NCBI RefSeq assembly: GCF_003449015.1
Contig: NZ_QRGD01000003.1
Coordinates: 1-64,000, forward strand
From: Aureibaculum luteum
GTDB lineage: Bacteria > Bacteroidota > Bacteroidia > Flavobacteriales > Flavobacteriaceae
Direction: 5' to 3'
Length of the DNA: 64,000 nt
Position numbers and translations under genes: made by a program. Positions within the stretch are counted from its first letter, which is position 1; each line of letters opens with the position of its first letter. The notes below the pieces were generated by a model. The model saw only the letters and a program-made list of their open reading frames with translations, searched no databases and was not told the origin of the DNA. Shown piece after piece: positions 53,252 through 62,763 of the stretch.

Positions 53252-53265
53252 GCAACTTAAGTTAC
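53252..53265. promoter_or_regulatory. GCAACTTAAGTTAC dyad
   Basis: Palindromic AACTTAAGTT core between trxA and the DoxX gene, 12 of 14 bases like GTAACCTAAGTTAC at 44,781-44,794 upstream of arsR. Possibly the site of a shared redox regulator. Confidence 0.4.
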
Positions 53266-53325
53266 ACTTGTTAGTATTTTTAAGTTTTATCGTCTAACCC
53301 AGCTAACCTACTAAAATATTTTATT

Positions 53326-53703
53326 ATGAATTCAAAAGTAACATTAGTATTAAGAATACTATTAGGATTAATTCTTGTCATTTTCGGTGCTAATAAATTT
53401 TATCCCTTTATGCCAGCACCAACAGAAATGTCTGAAGGAGCCATGAGTTTTATGGGAGCCCTAGGTAAAAGCGGCTATATGTTTCCTCTTATTGGTGGTG
53501 TTGAAGTTATTGTTGGTCTTTTACTACTCTTAAAAAAATGGGTGCCTTTTGCATTGATTTTATTAGCTCCTGTTGCTGTAAATATGGTTTTATTTCACCT
53601 CGTTCTTGAACCTGGTAGTATTGCCCCTGCCTTAGCTGTATTTGTAATAAATGCCATCCTCATTTATGCTAATTGGGATAAATTCAAAACATTATTTAAT
53701 TAG
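53326..53703 (+). CDS. DoxX-family membrane protein
   Basis: A 125-residue protein with four membrane helices. The first is RILLGLILVIFGANKFYPFMP with the DoxX-type G.NKF motif, followed by GKSGYMFPLIGGVEVIVGLLLLL. DoxX proteins are small quinone- or redox-linked membrane proteins with few defined functions. It diverges from thioredoxin and is closed by a terminator. Confidence 0.85.
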   Translation: MNSKVTLVLRILLGLILVIFGANKFYPFMPAPTEMSEGAMSFMGALGKSGYMFPLIGGVEVIVGLLLLLKKWVPFALILLAPVAVNMVLFHLVLEPGSIAPALAVFVINAILIYANWDKFKTLFN

Positions 53704-53726
53704 TTAAATTACAATTAATGGTTATC

Positions 53727-53757
53727 AGCATATCTCTTAGGATATGCTTTTTTTTTA
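53727..53757 (+). terminator. terminator after DoxX gene
   Basis: AGCATATC-TCTTAG-GATATGCT followed by nine Ts. Confidence 0.9.
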
Positions 53758-53759
53758 TG

Positions 53760-53767
53760 TATTTTTG
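53760..53767 (+). promoter_or_regulatory. -7 element of S9 peptidase gene
   Basis: TATTTTTG, 26 bp before the ATG at 53,794. Confidence 0.5.
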
Positions 53768-53793
53768 TTAGACTCAAATAAAAATTTTCATTA

Positions 53794-55953
53794 ATGAAAA
53801 AATATCCATTTCTTATCTTAATTGCCCTACTAATAATGTCTTGTAAAACTTATCAAAACGCTGAAACCAAATCTAACATTCAAACTTCATCAATATATCC
53901 AGAAACTAAAAAAGTAGATACAGTAACCAATTATTTTGGTACAGATGTTAAAGACCCTTTCCGATGGTTAGAAGATGATATGTCTGATGAAACTGGACAA
54001 TGGGTTGAAGCTCAAAACAAAGTAACTTTTGATTATTTAGATAAAATTCCTTATCGCGAAGAACTTAAAAAACGATTGGAAAAATTATGGAATTACGAAA
54101 AAGTAGGCTCACCATTTAAAGAAGGTGATTATACCTATTTTTATAAAAATGACGGATTACAAAACCAATATGTGGTGTATCGCCAAAAAGATGATTCAGA
54201 ACCTGAAGTCTTTTTAGACCCGAATACCTTTTCTGAAGATGGTACCACTTCTTTGGCAGGATTGTCTTTTTCTAAAAATGGAAAACTAGCCGCCTATTCA
54301 ATTTCAGAAGGAGGCTCTGACTGGCGTAAAGTAATTTTAATAGATGCCATTACCAAAGATATAAAAGAGGACACGTTAATTGACGTAAAATTTAGTGGTG
54401 TTTCTTGGAAAGGAAATGAAGGTTTTTATTATTCAAGTTATGACAAACCTAAAGGAAGTGAATTGTCTGCAAAAACAGATCAACATAAACTGTTTTATCA
54501 CAAATTAGGGACTTCTCAAAAAGAGGACGCTCTTATTTTTGGTGGTACAGCAGCAGAAAAAAATAGATATGTTGGCGGTAGCGTGACTGAAGATGACAGA
54601 TATTTAATTATTTCAGCTTCCACTTCTACCTCTGGAAACAAACTTTTTATAAAAGACCGACAAGACAAAACAAATACACTTAAAACTATTGTAGACAATT
54701 ACAATAGTGACACTTATGTTGTTGAAAACGTTGGTAGCAAATTATATATTGTAACGAATAGAAATGCCCCAAATCAAAAAATTGTAACGGTTGATGCAGC
54801 AAACCCTTCTCCTGAAAATTGGAAAGATTTTATTCCTGAAACTGAGAATGTTTTAAGTCCTAGTACTGGTTCTGGATATTTTTACGCCAACTATATGGTT
54901 GATGCTGTTTCTAAGGTATTGCAGTACGATATGGATGGTAAATTAATTCGTGAAGTAAAATTACCAGGCGTAGGTTCAGCAGGTGGTTTTGGTGGTAAAA
55001 AAGATGCTAAAGAATTGTATTTTTCGTTTACCAATTACATTACTCCTAGTACTATTTATAAATTAAATCCTAAAAGTGGTGCTTATGAAGTTTATAAAAA
55101 ACCTGAAATTATTGGTTACGACAGTAGTAATTTCGAATCTAAACAAGTGTTTTACACCTCGAAAGATGGAACAAAAGTACCGATGATTATTACGCACAAA
55201 AAAGGATTGAAATTAGATGGTAAAAACCCAACTATCCTTTATGGCTATGGTGGATTCAACATCAGCCTTACCCCAAGTTTTAGTATTGCCAATGCGGTTT
55301 GGCTAGAACAAGGTGGTGTTTACGCTGTACCTAATTTACGTGGTGGTGGAGAATATGGAAAAGCGTGGCACGATGCCGGAACACAACAAAAAAAGCAAAA
55401 TGTATTTGACGATTTTATCGCTGCCGCAGAATATTTAATTGCTCAAAAATATACATCTTCAGACTATTTGGCTATCCGAGGTGGTTCTAATGGCGGACTT
55501 CTAGTTGGGGCTACAATGACTCAACGACCAGATTTAATGAAAGTAGCCTTGCCTGCTGTTGGCGTATTAGACATGTTACGTTATCATACCTTTACTGCGG
55601 GTGCAGGATGGGCCTATGATTACGGAACTGCTGACCAAAGTAAAGAAATGTTTGAATATTTAAAAGGATATTCACCAGTACATAATGTAAAAGAAGGTGT
55701 TCAGTACCCTGCAACAATGGTAACCACTGGCGACCATGATGATAGAGTTGTACCTGCACATAGTTTTAAATTTGCAGCTGAATTACAAGAAAAGCAATCA
55801 GGTAATAACCCAACATTAATTCGAATTGAAACCAATGCGGGTCACGGAGCAGGAACGCCCGTTGCAAAAACAATTGAGCAATACGCTGATATTTTTGGGT
55901 TTACGCTTTACAATATGGGCATTACAGAATTAAAAACCGATTTTAAAGATTAA
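53794..55953 (+). CDS. prolyl oligopeptidase (S9A) lipoprotein
   Basis: A 719-residue serine peptidase cutting after proline in short peptides, exported as a lipoprotein (signal ending LLIMSC). A seven-bladed propeller (about 100-450) is followed by an alpha/beta-hydrolase domain. The catalytic triad is Ser565 in GGSNGGLL, Asp650 in GDHDDRV and His684 in [23 protein letters not shown] near the N-terminus is a family hallmark. Monocistronic. Confidence 0.95.
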   Translation: MKKYPFLILIALLIMSCKTYQNAETKSNIQTSSIYPETKKVDTVTNYFGTDVKDPFRWLEDDMSDETGQWVEAQNKVTFDYLDKIPYREELKKRLEKLWNYEKVGSPFKEGDYTYFYKNDGLQNQYVVYRQKDDSEPEVFLDPNTFSEDGTTSLAGLSFSKNGKLAAYSISEGGSDWRKVILIDAITKDIKEDTLIDVKFSGVSWKGNEGFYYSSYDKPKGSELSAKTDQHKLFYHKLGTSQKEDALIFGGTAAEKNRYVGGSVTEDDRYLIISASTSTSGNKLFIKDRQDKTNTLKTIVDNYNSDTYVVENVGSKLYIVTNRNAPNQKIVTVDAANPSPENWKDFIPETENVLSPSTGSGYFYANYMVDAVSKVLQYDMDGKLIREVKLPGVGSAGGFGGKKDAKELYFSFTNYITPSTIYKLNPKSGAYEVYKKPEIIGYDSSNFESKQVFYTSKDGTKVPMIITHKKGLKLDGKNPTILYGYGGFNISLTPSFSIANAVWLEQGGVYAVPNLRGGGEYGKAWHDAGTQQKKQNVFDDFIAAAEYLIAQKYTSSDYLAIRGGSNGGLLVGATMTQRPDLMKVALPAVGVLDMLRYHTFTAGAGWAYDYGTADQSKEMFEYLKGYSPVHNVKEGVQYPATMVTTGDHDDRVVPAHSFKFAAELQEKQSGNNPTLIRIETNAGHGAGTPVAKTIEQYADIFGFTLYNMGITELKTDFKD

Positions 55954-55960
55954 TTCTAGT

Positions 55961-55986
55961 TGTCACCTCGAGCGGAGTCGAGATGC
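55961..55986. repeat. CTCGA-type interspersed palindrome
   Basis: TGTCACCTCGAGCGGAGTCG and AGATGC contain the inverted repeat CTCGA-GCGGAG-TCGAG. Sequences of this kind are scattered intergenic repeats in Flavobacteriaceae. It lies between the S9 peptidase and ABC genes. Confidence 0.7.
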
Positions 55987-56008
55987 TAGACCTGACAAAT
56001 AATTAACA

Positions 56009-56974
56009 ATGCTTCAAGTAAAAAATATCTCTTTTGGGTACCATAAAACAACCGTTTTAGAAAACATTAGCTTTACTGTTAATCAAGGTGACGTATTGGC
56101 CGTTGTTGGAGAAAGTGGTTCAGGAAAAAGCACCTTACTTAAACTACTTTATGGAGCATATGATTTAGAAAAAGGACAACTTTTTTGGAAGGATAAAGAA
56201 ATTCTAGGTCCCAAATTCAATTTAATTACGGGACCTGATTATATGAAATTTCTAACACAAGAATTTGACCTAATGCCGGCTACTACTGTTGAAAAAAACA
56301 TTGGCGAATTCCTTTCTAATTTTTACTTGAAAGAAAAAAAACGACGTACCGATGAACTGATTAAGGTTGTAGAATTAGAAGACTTTGCCAAAACCAAGGT
56401 TCGATTTTTAAGTGGCGGGCAAAAACAACGTGTGGCATTAGCAAAAGCATTGGCCAATCAACCAGAAATATTGTTACTCGACGAACCTTTTAGTCATATT
56501 GATAATTTCAGAAAACGTAGTTTACGAAGAAATCTGTTTGCACATTTAAAAGAAAATAACATCACTGCCATCGTAGCAACTCACGACCAAGAAGATGTTC
56601 TACCATATGCAGATACGATGATGGTCATACATGAAGGTAAAAAAGTGGAGATGGATACACCTCAGCGATTATTTAAGAATCCGAAAAACAAGTTAACAGC
56701 ATCCTTTTTTGCTGAATTCAATGAGTTTAAACTTTCAGAACTTACAGATTCAAATACAAATGACATCGTTTTAGTTTACACACACGAACTTAAACTTACA
56801 GAAAATTCAAAATTAAAAGCGGTCGTAAAAAAATCTTATTTTAAGGGAAATCATTTTTTAATTGAAGCGGAATTTAATGAGCGGATTATTTATTTTGAAC
56901 ATGATACTAAGCTAGATAAAAATGAAGATGTTTATTTAGAAATTCAGGAAAGTATTATCAATAAACGACTATAG
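56009..56974 (+). CDS. ABC transporter ATP-binding protein
   Basis: A 321-residue ATPase: Walker A GESGSGKST (34-42), Q-loop FLTQEFDLMP, signature LSGGQKQRVALAKAL, Walker B ILLLDEPF and the His switch VATHDQEDVLPYAD. The C-terminal about 90 residues form a TOBE-like extension, which is typical of import systems of the PotA/CysA type. No permease is adjacent, so the partner is encoded elsewhere or absent. Confidence 0.92.
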   Translation: MLQVKNISFGYHKTTVLENISFTVNQGDVLAVVGESGSGKSTLLKLLYGAYDLEKGQLFWKDKEILGPKFNLITGPDYMKFLTQEFDLMPATTVEKNIGEFLSNFYLKEKKRRTDELIKVVELEDFAKTKVRFLSGGQKQRVALAKALANQPEILLLDEPFSHIDNFRKRSLRRNLFAHLKENNITAIVATHDQEDVLPYADTMMVIHEGKKVEMDTPQRLFKNPKNKLTASFFAEFNEFKLSELTDSNTNDIVLVYTHELKLTENSKLKAVVKKSYFKGNHFLIEAEFNERIIYFEHDTKLDKNEDVYLEIQESIINKRL

Positions 56975-56988
56975 TATTTTTTTGAATT

Positions 56989-57131
56989 CTCCTCCTTTTA
57001 AAGGAGGAGTGGATTTATGTGTGCAATAGCAAAACATAAAGACGAGGTGGTAAACCCCTCCGTCCAAAAACACCATTGCAAGATATAAAAATCCTAACGG
57101 GACACCTCCCTTTGAATTAAGGGGAGGAGCT
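56989..57131. repeat. MITE-like element with CCTCC palindromes
   Basis: The left end is a near-perfect palindrome, CTCCTCCTTT-T-AAAGGAGGAG (56989-57009). The right end has CCTCCCTT and AAGGGGAGG around TGAATT. The interior (GACGAGGTGGTAAACCCCTC) is non-coding. A related palindrome lies at 60,795. Behaves like a short non-autonomous interspersed repeat. Confidence 0.7.
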
Positions 57132-57145
57132 TAATCCATGACTAA

Positions 57146-57589
57146 TTAAACTACCTTTTCAATTACCACATTACCATTAAGCTCAAAAGCATCACCTTCT
57201 TTTTTACCCAATAATAGTTTTCCAATTGGTGAAGCCACCGAAACAGCATAATACGCCTTGTTCTCTATTTTAAATTCACCAGCACTTATTGCCAAAAAAT
57301 AATTGTGTTTATTGCTAAGCACCAAACTACCTAGTTTGATAATCTCTGATGTATCGTTTATCAAAACTCTATCCAAAATCATTTTCATTTCGTCGATAAC
57401 TACGAGTTGTTGTCCCGCCTTTTCCATTTCTAACTGCAACATAGCTCTACCTGTTTCATGCTTATCACCGGCACTACTTTTGGTTTCAGAATGCAGTGCT
57501 TTTTGATTCGACGAAATGATTTCTTTGACCGTGTTTTCACGTTTTAATACATAGGCTTGACAAGCCTCAAATAATTGTTTTTTGATCAT
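57146..57589 (-). CDS. GreA/GreB C-terminal-like protein
   Basis: A 147-residue protein whose C-terminal half (about 75-147: EIIKLGSLVLSNKHNYFLAISAGE, YAVSVASPIGKLLLGKKEGDAFEL) has the FKBP-like fold of transcription elongation factor GreA, while the N-terminal half is helical. It is often mis-annotated as 3-oxoacyl-ACP synthase because it neighbours such genes; it has no ketosynthase residues. It follows the phosphopantetheinyl transferase by 2 bp and ends the operon. Confidence 0.78.
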   Translation of the reverse strand: MIKKQLFEACQAYVLKRENTVKEIISSNQKALHSETKSSAGDKHETGRAMLQLEMEKAGQQLVVIDEMKMILDRVLINDTSEIIKLGSLVLSNKHNYFLAISAGEFKIENKAYYAVSVASPIGKLLLGKKEGDAFELNGNVVIEKVV

Positions 57590-57591
57590 AT

Positions 57592-58203
57592 TTAATTTAC
57601 AAAAGCATAAGCACCATATAACCCATGATGTGATATTGAAATTGATGTTCTTTCAACATAACCTGGCTTAATTGAAGCTGAAAGGTTTAAGTTGCCTTTT
57701 CGATACTTGATGAATGGAATTCCATTGTTATCTTTTTCTATTTTTACTTTAGTTACTGGAACTTTAAATTGTTTTGCAACAGCTAATTTTAGATTTTTAT
57801 AAGTTGTATTGTGCTGAATGTCATAGGTATCATTTTTAAGTCTAAAAAAATCGGTTGTAATTGACTCATCCTTATTTAATGTCGCCAACGTATGAATATT
57901 TTTTCTTGATATTGTTGATGATGTATAATAGGTAATTTCATTAATACTAACGGTATTCTGAATAGTATTTAGCTCACATTCAAATTTCTTAGGTGCAAAA
58001 AAACGTGTATTATATTGCCGACTATAGATTTTATAAGCACTTTCTTTCATACTCCACAGTAACCAAACTGTAGTAAAAGAATCCGCTGTATTGTTAATAA
58101 TTAACTGTTCTTTTGGCGTAAACACCTTCTCTAAAAAGCCTTTCCGTTTCCAGTTGCTTTGGGTTTTTGCCAAATTTAAATCCACCACATCATTACCAAT
58201 CAT
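57592..58203 (-). CDS. 4'-phosphopantetheinyl transferase
   Basis: A 203-residue Sfp/AcpS-superfamily enzyme that loads phosphopantetheine onto carrier proteins. Seen: MIGNDVVDLNLA (metal Asp), FTPKEQ, and WSMKESAYKIYSR (50-62) with the catalytic Glu/Lys, then SISHHGLYGAYAF. Its start overlaps the ACP stop by 4 bp, so it is almost surely dedicated to that ACP. Confidence 0.9.
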   Translation of the reverse strand: MIGNDVVDLNLAKTQSNWKRKGFLEKVFTPKEQLIINNTADSFTTVWLLWSMKESAYKIYSRQYNTRFFAPKKFECELNTIQNTVSINEITYYTSSTISRKNIHTLATLNKDESITTDFFRLKNDTYDIQHNTTYKNLKLAVAKQFKVPVTKVKIEKDNNGIPFIKYRKGNLNLSASIKPGYVERTSISISHHGLYGAYAFVN

Positions 58204-58454
58204 TTTTCAGCCAATTTCGTTTCTATAATAGCCATTGCTGATTTTACCGATAGCATTTTTTCCATGGCTTCATTGTCAATTTCTATGTCAAACTCATCCT
58301 CTACATCTAAAATAACATCTACTAAATTAGCAGAATTAATTTTTAAATCATTTATAAAATCGGTATCCTCATTTAAATTTTCAAAAGCAGCTTCATCTTG
58401 AATATAAGGCTTTACAATTTTTTTTAAAGATTCTATAAGTTCGTTTTTATCCAT
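58200..58454 (-). CDS. acyl carrier protein
   Basis: Start at MDKNELIE (cat at 58,452-58,454); the longer frame would overlap the KS stop region. The 84-residue protein has the helical ACP fold, with Ser41 in INSANLVDVILDVEDEFDIEI as the phosphopantetheine site. The usual DSL is NSA here, a departure from the FAS-type ACP. It lies between the ketosynthase and the transferase genes. Confidence 0.88.
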   Translation of the reverse strand: MDKNELIESLKKIVKPYIQDEAAFENLNEDTDFINDLKINSANLVDVILDVEDEFDIEIDNEAMEKMLSVKSAMAIIETKLAEK

Positions 58455-58464
58455 TTTGTTATTG

Positions 58465-59742
58465 TTAATTATTAGTCTCAAATTTCTTAAAAAGGACACA
58501 AGCATTTACATCTCCAAATCCGAAACTGGCTTTCGCTATCAAATTTAATTCTTTTTGAATATGTTGCTTTATAATTTTATCGGTATTAATTAATTTTAAA
58601 ACTTCTGGATGCACATCATCACAATTGATCGTTGGGGCAATAAAACCTTCTTTCAATTGAATTATAGACGCCACACTTTCTATAGCTCCGGCTGCTGCTA
58701 AACAATGGCCAATCATCGATTTAGTGGATTGGATAAAAGGAAAACTATTCCCCTCTCTTTTTAATGCCATAACCCAATTTTCAATTTCATCTGGATCTTT
58801 AATGGTTGCGGTTAAATGTCCGTTAATTAAGTCAATATCATTCGTATTTACATTCGCATCAGCAATTGCATCTATAATACAACGCTGGACTGCCTCTGCG
58901 TTTGGTGCCGTCATTGTACCTCCATTACGTTGTCCACCAGAATTAATAGCACCTCCTAAAACTTCACCATATATCGTAGCATTCCTTTCCAAAGCACTTT
59001 CCAACGATTCTAATAGCAAAGCTCCTGCCCCACTTCCTGGCACAAAACCTGAAGCTGATGCACTCATAGGTCGAGAACCTTGTGTTGGACTTTCATTATG
59101 CTTATAAGTCATAACACGCATAGCATCAAAGCCACCCCAAAGGTATGGACCATGATCACTACAACTGCCCACTAACATACGTTTCGCTTTTCCATTTTTA
59201 ATTCGCTCAAAACCCATCAAAATAGCTTCTGTACCTGTTGAACATGCTGAAGAATTAGTACTCACTTGATTACCTAACCCTAACATACCACCAAGATACG
59301 CACTAACACCGCTCGCCATTGTTTGAGCAACCACTGTACTGCCTAAACGCCGTACCTGTTTATCATCTAGTTTGTAAATGGCTTCTCTAAATTTTTCTAC
59401 TCCCGAAGTGCCTGTTCCGAAAATGGTTCCACTATTAAAATCCACATTTTCATCGTCCATTGACAATCCGGCATCTTTCCAAGCATCAATTCCTGCTATG
59501 CATCCATATAAAATACCAGAACTATTAAAATTCCGTAATTGTAAATCGGTAAAATATTCAGCTTTTTTTTCTTCCGAAATAGTAGGTATTCCACCAATAC
59601 AACAAGAAAAATTCAACGCTGATAATTTTTGATGAAATTTAATTCCTGATACGCCATTTTTTATGGCATTCGTAAAATCAGCAATACCTACCCCATTAGG
59701 AGCAACAACACCAAGACCAGTTATAACAACGCGTTTTTTCAT
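58465..59742 (-). CDS. beta-ketoacyl-ACP synthase, FabF-like
   Basis: A 425-residue condensing enzyme with the Cys-His-His triad: Cys167 in SSACSTG, His309 in NGHLTATIKDPDE and His346 in KSMIGHCLAAAG. Length and layout match KAS II. The threonines usual around the first His (THGTST) are altered to HLTAT, so it is a divergent, probably dedicated chain-elongation enzyme. It overlaps the dehydratase stop by 4 bp and the ACP follows 10 bp on. Confidence 0.9.
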   Translation of the reverse strand: MKKRVVITGLGVVAPNGVGIADFTNAIKNGVSGIKFHQKLSALNFSCCIGGIPTISEEKKAEYFTDLQLRNFNSSGILYGCIAGIDAWKDAGLSMDDENVDFNSGTIFGTGTSGVEKFREAIYKLDDKQVRRLGSTVVAQTMASGVSAYLGGMLGLGNQVSTNSSACSTGTEAILMGFERIKNGKAKRMLVGSCSDHGPYLWGGFDAMRVMTYKHNESPTQGSRPMSASASGFVPGSGAGALLLESLESALERNATIYGEVLGGAINSGGQRNGGTMTAPNAEAVQRCIIDAIADANVNTNDIDLINGHLTATIKDPDEIENWVMALKREGNSFPFIQSTKSMIGHCLAAAGAIESVASIIQLKEGFIAPTINCDDVHPEVLKLINTDKIIKQHIQKELNLIAKASFGFGDVNACVLFKKFETNN

Positions 59743-60173
59743 TTTATCATACCTGAAATAGAGCCTCTACAAACCAATTCATTAGAAGCATTTAACATTT
59801 TGACTTTACATTTCAATTTATTAAATCTAAAATATTCTTTCTCTGAAATCACGGTAACTTTATCATTAGGATACACTGGAAGATAAAAATCAACAGCCTG
59901 AGAAGTTAACGCTATTTTAGGTTTATTGTCTACAGAAATATCGTTACCCATCAAGTGAATCCCTAAACAAACGACACCAATCTGAGCCATGGTTTCCGTT
60001 AAAATAACTCCCGGTGTTATGGGGTTGTCTTTAAAATGACCTTTATAGAAATATTCATCGTTTTTAAAGGTGTAATTCCCTTCAATTCCATTATCAGAAA
60101 CCGTAACAAGCTCATCAACAAACAAAAAAGGATGCTGGTATGGCAAGTTCAATATAATTTCTTCTGAAGTCAT
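59739..60173 (-). CDS. FabZ-like 3-hydroxyacyl-ACP dehydratase
   Basis: A 144-residue hot-dog-fold dehydratase with catalytic His46 and Glu60 in GHFKDNPITPGVILTETMAQ. Overlaps the ketosynthase by 4 bp. With ketosynthase, ACP and the SDR it supplies an acyl-chain building set beside the polyketide synthase. Confidence 0.9.
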   Translation of the reverse strand: MTSEEIILNLPYQHPFLFVDELVTVSDNGIEGNYTFKNDEYFYKGHFKDNPITPGVILTETMAQIGVVCLGIHLMGNDISVDNKPKIALTSQAVDFYLPVYPNDKVTVISEKEYFRFNKLKCKVKMLNASNELVCRGSISGMIK

Positions 60174-60176
60174 AGA

Positions 60177-60686
60177 TTAGTTTTCATTTAGCATAAATAG
60201 CTCTTGAGCTTTCGCCTTGTTTATAGAATTATCTGTTATTTTTAAAAAATAATTTAGTTGCCATTTTTGTGTTCGTATGGCTTGTTTGTTTATAGCTGCA
60301 TCCCAAGGTGGGTAAACCCTAAAACCTCGCTTACCTTCTTTAACATTAGTAGACACTATTCCTTTTGAAACAAGTACTGACTTCGGAAAAACAAACTGTC
60401 CTATTTCATTTTCTTTTACCGTAAAAATAATCACCAAATCAAAATCATCATCAGCATGAAAGGGAGCTATTGGCCCCTTTACTTCTCTTTTCCATATGGT
60501 AACAAATTGCCCTATTTTAGTTGGTGTAATTTTCGCCTTTCTATATAGTACTATTTCGTTATTAATCTTAAATCGGCATGCCCAATATTCCTTACTTTCT
60601 TCTTCAAATTCGGGATTGGTAAATTCGAATTTCTCTGGAATTAATTCCTGAATTAAAGAAAGTTGGGTTATTATATTTTTAATCAT
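60177..60686 (-). CDS. MepB-family protein
   Basis: A 169-residue protein resembling MepB: EYWACRFKINNEIVLYRKAKITPTKIGQFVTIWKR, then DFDLVIIFTVKENEIGQFVFPKSVL and GKRGFRVYPPWD. Function unknown; in Staphylococcus mepB adjoins a multidrug efflux gene. Here it ends 3 bp before the dehydratase gene. It may be a passenger in the biosynthetic operon. Confidence 0.82.
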   Translation of the reverse strand: MIKNIITQLSLIQELIPEKFEFTNPEFEEESKEYWACRFKINNEIVLYRKAKITPTKIGQFVTIWKREVKGPIAPFHADDDFDLVIIFTVKENEIGQFVFPKSVLVSKGIVSTNVKEGKRGFRVYPPWDAAINKQAIRTQKWQLNYFLKITDNSINKAKAQELFMLNEN

Positions 60687-60794
60687 GAACTCAACTTATT
60701 ACTTCTTTATATTATAAAATAAATCAGAAAAATTTTAAAAACAACCACCCCGCCCAAAATCTGATTAACGAACCACAACCTATGAAATTGGGCA

Positions 60795-60817
60795 CCCCTC
60801 CTTGAAAAAAGGAGGGG
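60795..60817. repeat. CCCCTCCTT/AAGGAGGGG hairpin repeat
   Basis: A 9-bp perfect stem around GAAAA within a 236-bp non-coding gap that also has AACAACCACCCCGCCC near 60,740. It resembles the element at 56,989 and splits the otherwise coupled operon between the SDR and MepB-like genes. Confidence 0.75.
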
Positions 60818-60922
60818 GATTATTACGTTTCTACAATTATAATATAATAATTTTCAAAAACTTAGAGCTATCCATAGTACACATCCACCTCCTTCGAAGA
60901 GTTCTTTCCTTTAAATACTCCA

Positions 60923-61717
60923 TCAACTTAAACGCTCACCACCATCTACGGGTATTATACAACCGTTAATCCACTTTGCTTCGTCTTTGCATAATAAGTA
61001 TACTACATTGGCCACATCTTCTGGTGTTGTTAAACGCTTAAATGGGCTTCGTAATAACGTATGTTCTTTTATCTTTTCACTTCCTGGAATTGCTCTTAAT
61101 GATGCCGTATCTGTAACTCCGGCTTGTATACAATTTGCTTTAATCCCAAATGGAGCGAATTCTAATGCTATATTTCTGGTTATAGCTTCTAGAGCCGTTT
61201 TCGCTGCAGAAACCGCCGCATAATTTGGCCATGGTTTCGAATTTCCTTCACTTGTAAAACTTATTATTCTACTGTCTTCGGCAAATAAATCAACATCAAA
61301 TAGAGCTTTTGTCCAATCAAATAAACTAAATGCCATCGCATCTAAGGTCAAGTGAAAATCGTCATTTTTTAAGGTAGGTTTATCATAAGCAACCATCGGT
61401 TTTAGGTTCCCTTTGGCAACACTGTGCACCATCACTTTTACTTTTCCTGTATCACCAAATTTAGTAATAATCTTATCGATAATCTCGGTTCTTGAGGCTA
61501 GCTTAAAAGCATCTTCATTAAAATCAAGCAACGCTACACCCTCTTGTTGTATTATTGAAAATTCCTTTTCAATTTGAGGCATTTCTGAACGTCTATTTCT
61601 ATGAACAATTACAATATTAAGTCCATGTTTTGCTAGTTTTTTAGCAGTTGCTAAGCCCAGGCCACTAGAACCTCCTAAAATCAATGCCCATTCGTTATGT
61701 TGAAATTCTTTTACCAT
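60923..61717 (-). CDS. SDR, enoyl-ACP-reductase-like
   Basis: A 264-residue short-chain dehydrogenase: the nucleotide loop GGSSGLG (15-21), a central HSVAKGNLKPM, and the active Tyr166 and Lys173 spaced Y-X6-K in YAAVSAAK. Y-X6-K marks enoyl-ACP reductases (FabI/FabL) rather than the Y-X3-K of FabG, so it more likely reduces a double bond than a keto group. It overlaps the polyketide synthase gene by 7 bp. Confidence 0.85.
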   Translation of the reverse strand: MVKEFQHNEWALILGGSSGLGLATAKKLAKHGLNIVIVHRNRRSEMPQIEKEFSIIQQEGVALLDFNEDAFKLASRTEIIDKIITKFGDTGKVKVMVHSVAKGNLKPMVAYDKPTLKNDDFHLTLDAMAFSLFDWTKALFDVDLFAEDSRIISFTSEGNSKPWPNYAAVSAAKTALEAITRNIALEFAPFGIKANCIQAGVTDTASLRAIPGSEKIKEHTLLRSPFKRLTTPEDVANVVYLLCKDEAKWINGCIIPVDGGERLS

Positions 61718-62763
61718 TTTAATAAAACTCTTTGTGCTGAAAAACCTGGACCAAAACTCAACATTAATCCAATATCGCCTTTTGGTAATTTCTTATCCAT
61801 AAATCGTTCTAATACATATAAAACGGTTGCACTAGACATATTTCCATATTGTTTCAATACATCTTTTGTATCATCTATGTTTTTACCTAATGTGCCAAAT
61901 AATTCTTCAACGGTTTGTACTATTTTTTTTCCTCCAGGGTGAAAAATAAGATGATCTACATCTTCTATTTTTAATTTATTTCTTTCTAAAAACGGATGTA
62001 CAATAGCCGGAAAATGATTGGCAATTGTTTCCGGAACAGACTTGTCTAAAATCATTTGCAGACCTGAATTCCGCAATTTAAAACCCATCATTTTTTCGGC
62101 GTCATAAAAATGATACATGGCATCATCTAAAATTTCTGGACCTTCTTCATTTTCATAAGAAGATAAGATAACAGAAGCTGCTCCGTCTCCAAAAATAGCA
62201 GCACTCACAATATTAACCATAGAATAATCGTCTAGCTGAAAAGTAGCCGTTGGCGATTCAACTGCGATAACTGCTGCTCGCTTATTTGGATTGGCTTTTA
62301 AAAAGTTCTTCGCATAAATAATACCTGAAACTCCTGCGGCACATCCCATTTCTGTTACTGGTAACCGAACAATATCTTGACGCATTTTTAAACGATTAAT
62401 TAAATATGCATCTAAAGAAGGAATCATTATGCCCGTACAACTGACAGTAATTATAAAATCTATATCCTCAGCATTTAATTTCGCTTTATCCAATGATTTT
62501 TGCAATGCAGATTCTGCTAATTTGATAGACTCTCTACTATAAATATCATTCTTTTCTTCAAACGATGAATTTAAAAAAACTTCATGAGCATCCATAATGG
62601 AATAGCGTTTATCTACGCCTGCATTTTCAAACAACTTTATTACTTTTCGTTGAAAGCGTTCCTCTTGACCCGTTAACCAAGTTTTTATATATGGTAAAAT
62701 CTCCTTGGTAGTTCTCGTATATTGTGGTAGTTGTTTTGCAACTGCTGTTATTTTTACACTCAT
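61711..62763 (-). CDS. type III polyketide synthase
   Basis: A 350-residue chalcone-synthase-like enzyme with the catalytic Cys141 (MGCAAGVSG), His275 (FHPGGKK) and Asn308 (YGNMSSAT). It condenses malonyl units onto an acyl starter without a carrier-protein tether, giving resorcinols, pyrones or phloroglucinols. The adjoining acyl-chain genes suggest a fatty or modified acyl starter. Its start is immediately after the methyltransferase stop. Confidence 0.94.
   Translation of the reverse strand: MSVKITAVAKQLPQYTRTTKEILPYIKTWLTGQEERFQRKVIKLFENAGVDKRYSIMDAHEVFLNSSFEEKNDIYSRESIKLAESALQKSLDKAKLNAEDIDFIITVSCTGIMIPSLDAYLINRLKMRQDIVRLPVTEMGCAAGVSGIIYAKNFLKANPNKRAAVIAVESPTATFQLDDYSMVNIVSAAIFGDGAASVILSSYENEEGPEILDDAMYHFYDAEKMMGFKLRNSGLQMILDKSVPETIANHFPAIVHPFLERNKLKIEDVDHLIFHPGGKKIVQTVEELFGTLGKNIDDTKDVLKQYGNMSSATVLYVLERFMDKKLPKGDIGLMLSFGPGFSAQRVLLKW

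Noticed and set aside
57146-57589. 3-oxoacyl-ACP synthase
   Set aside because: The common label for this family is not supported: there is no Cys-His-His triad, and the fold pattern is GreA-like.
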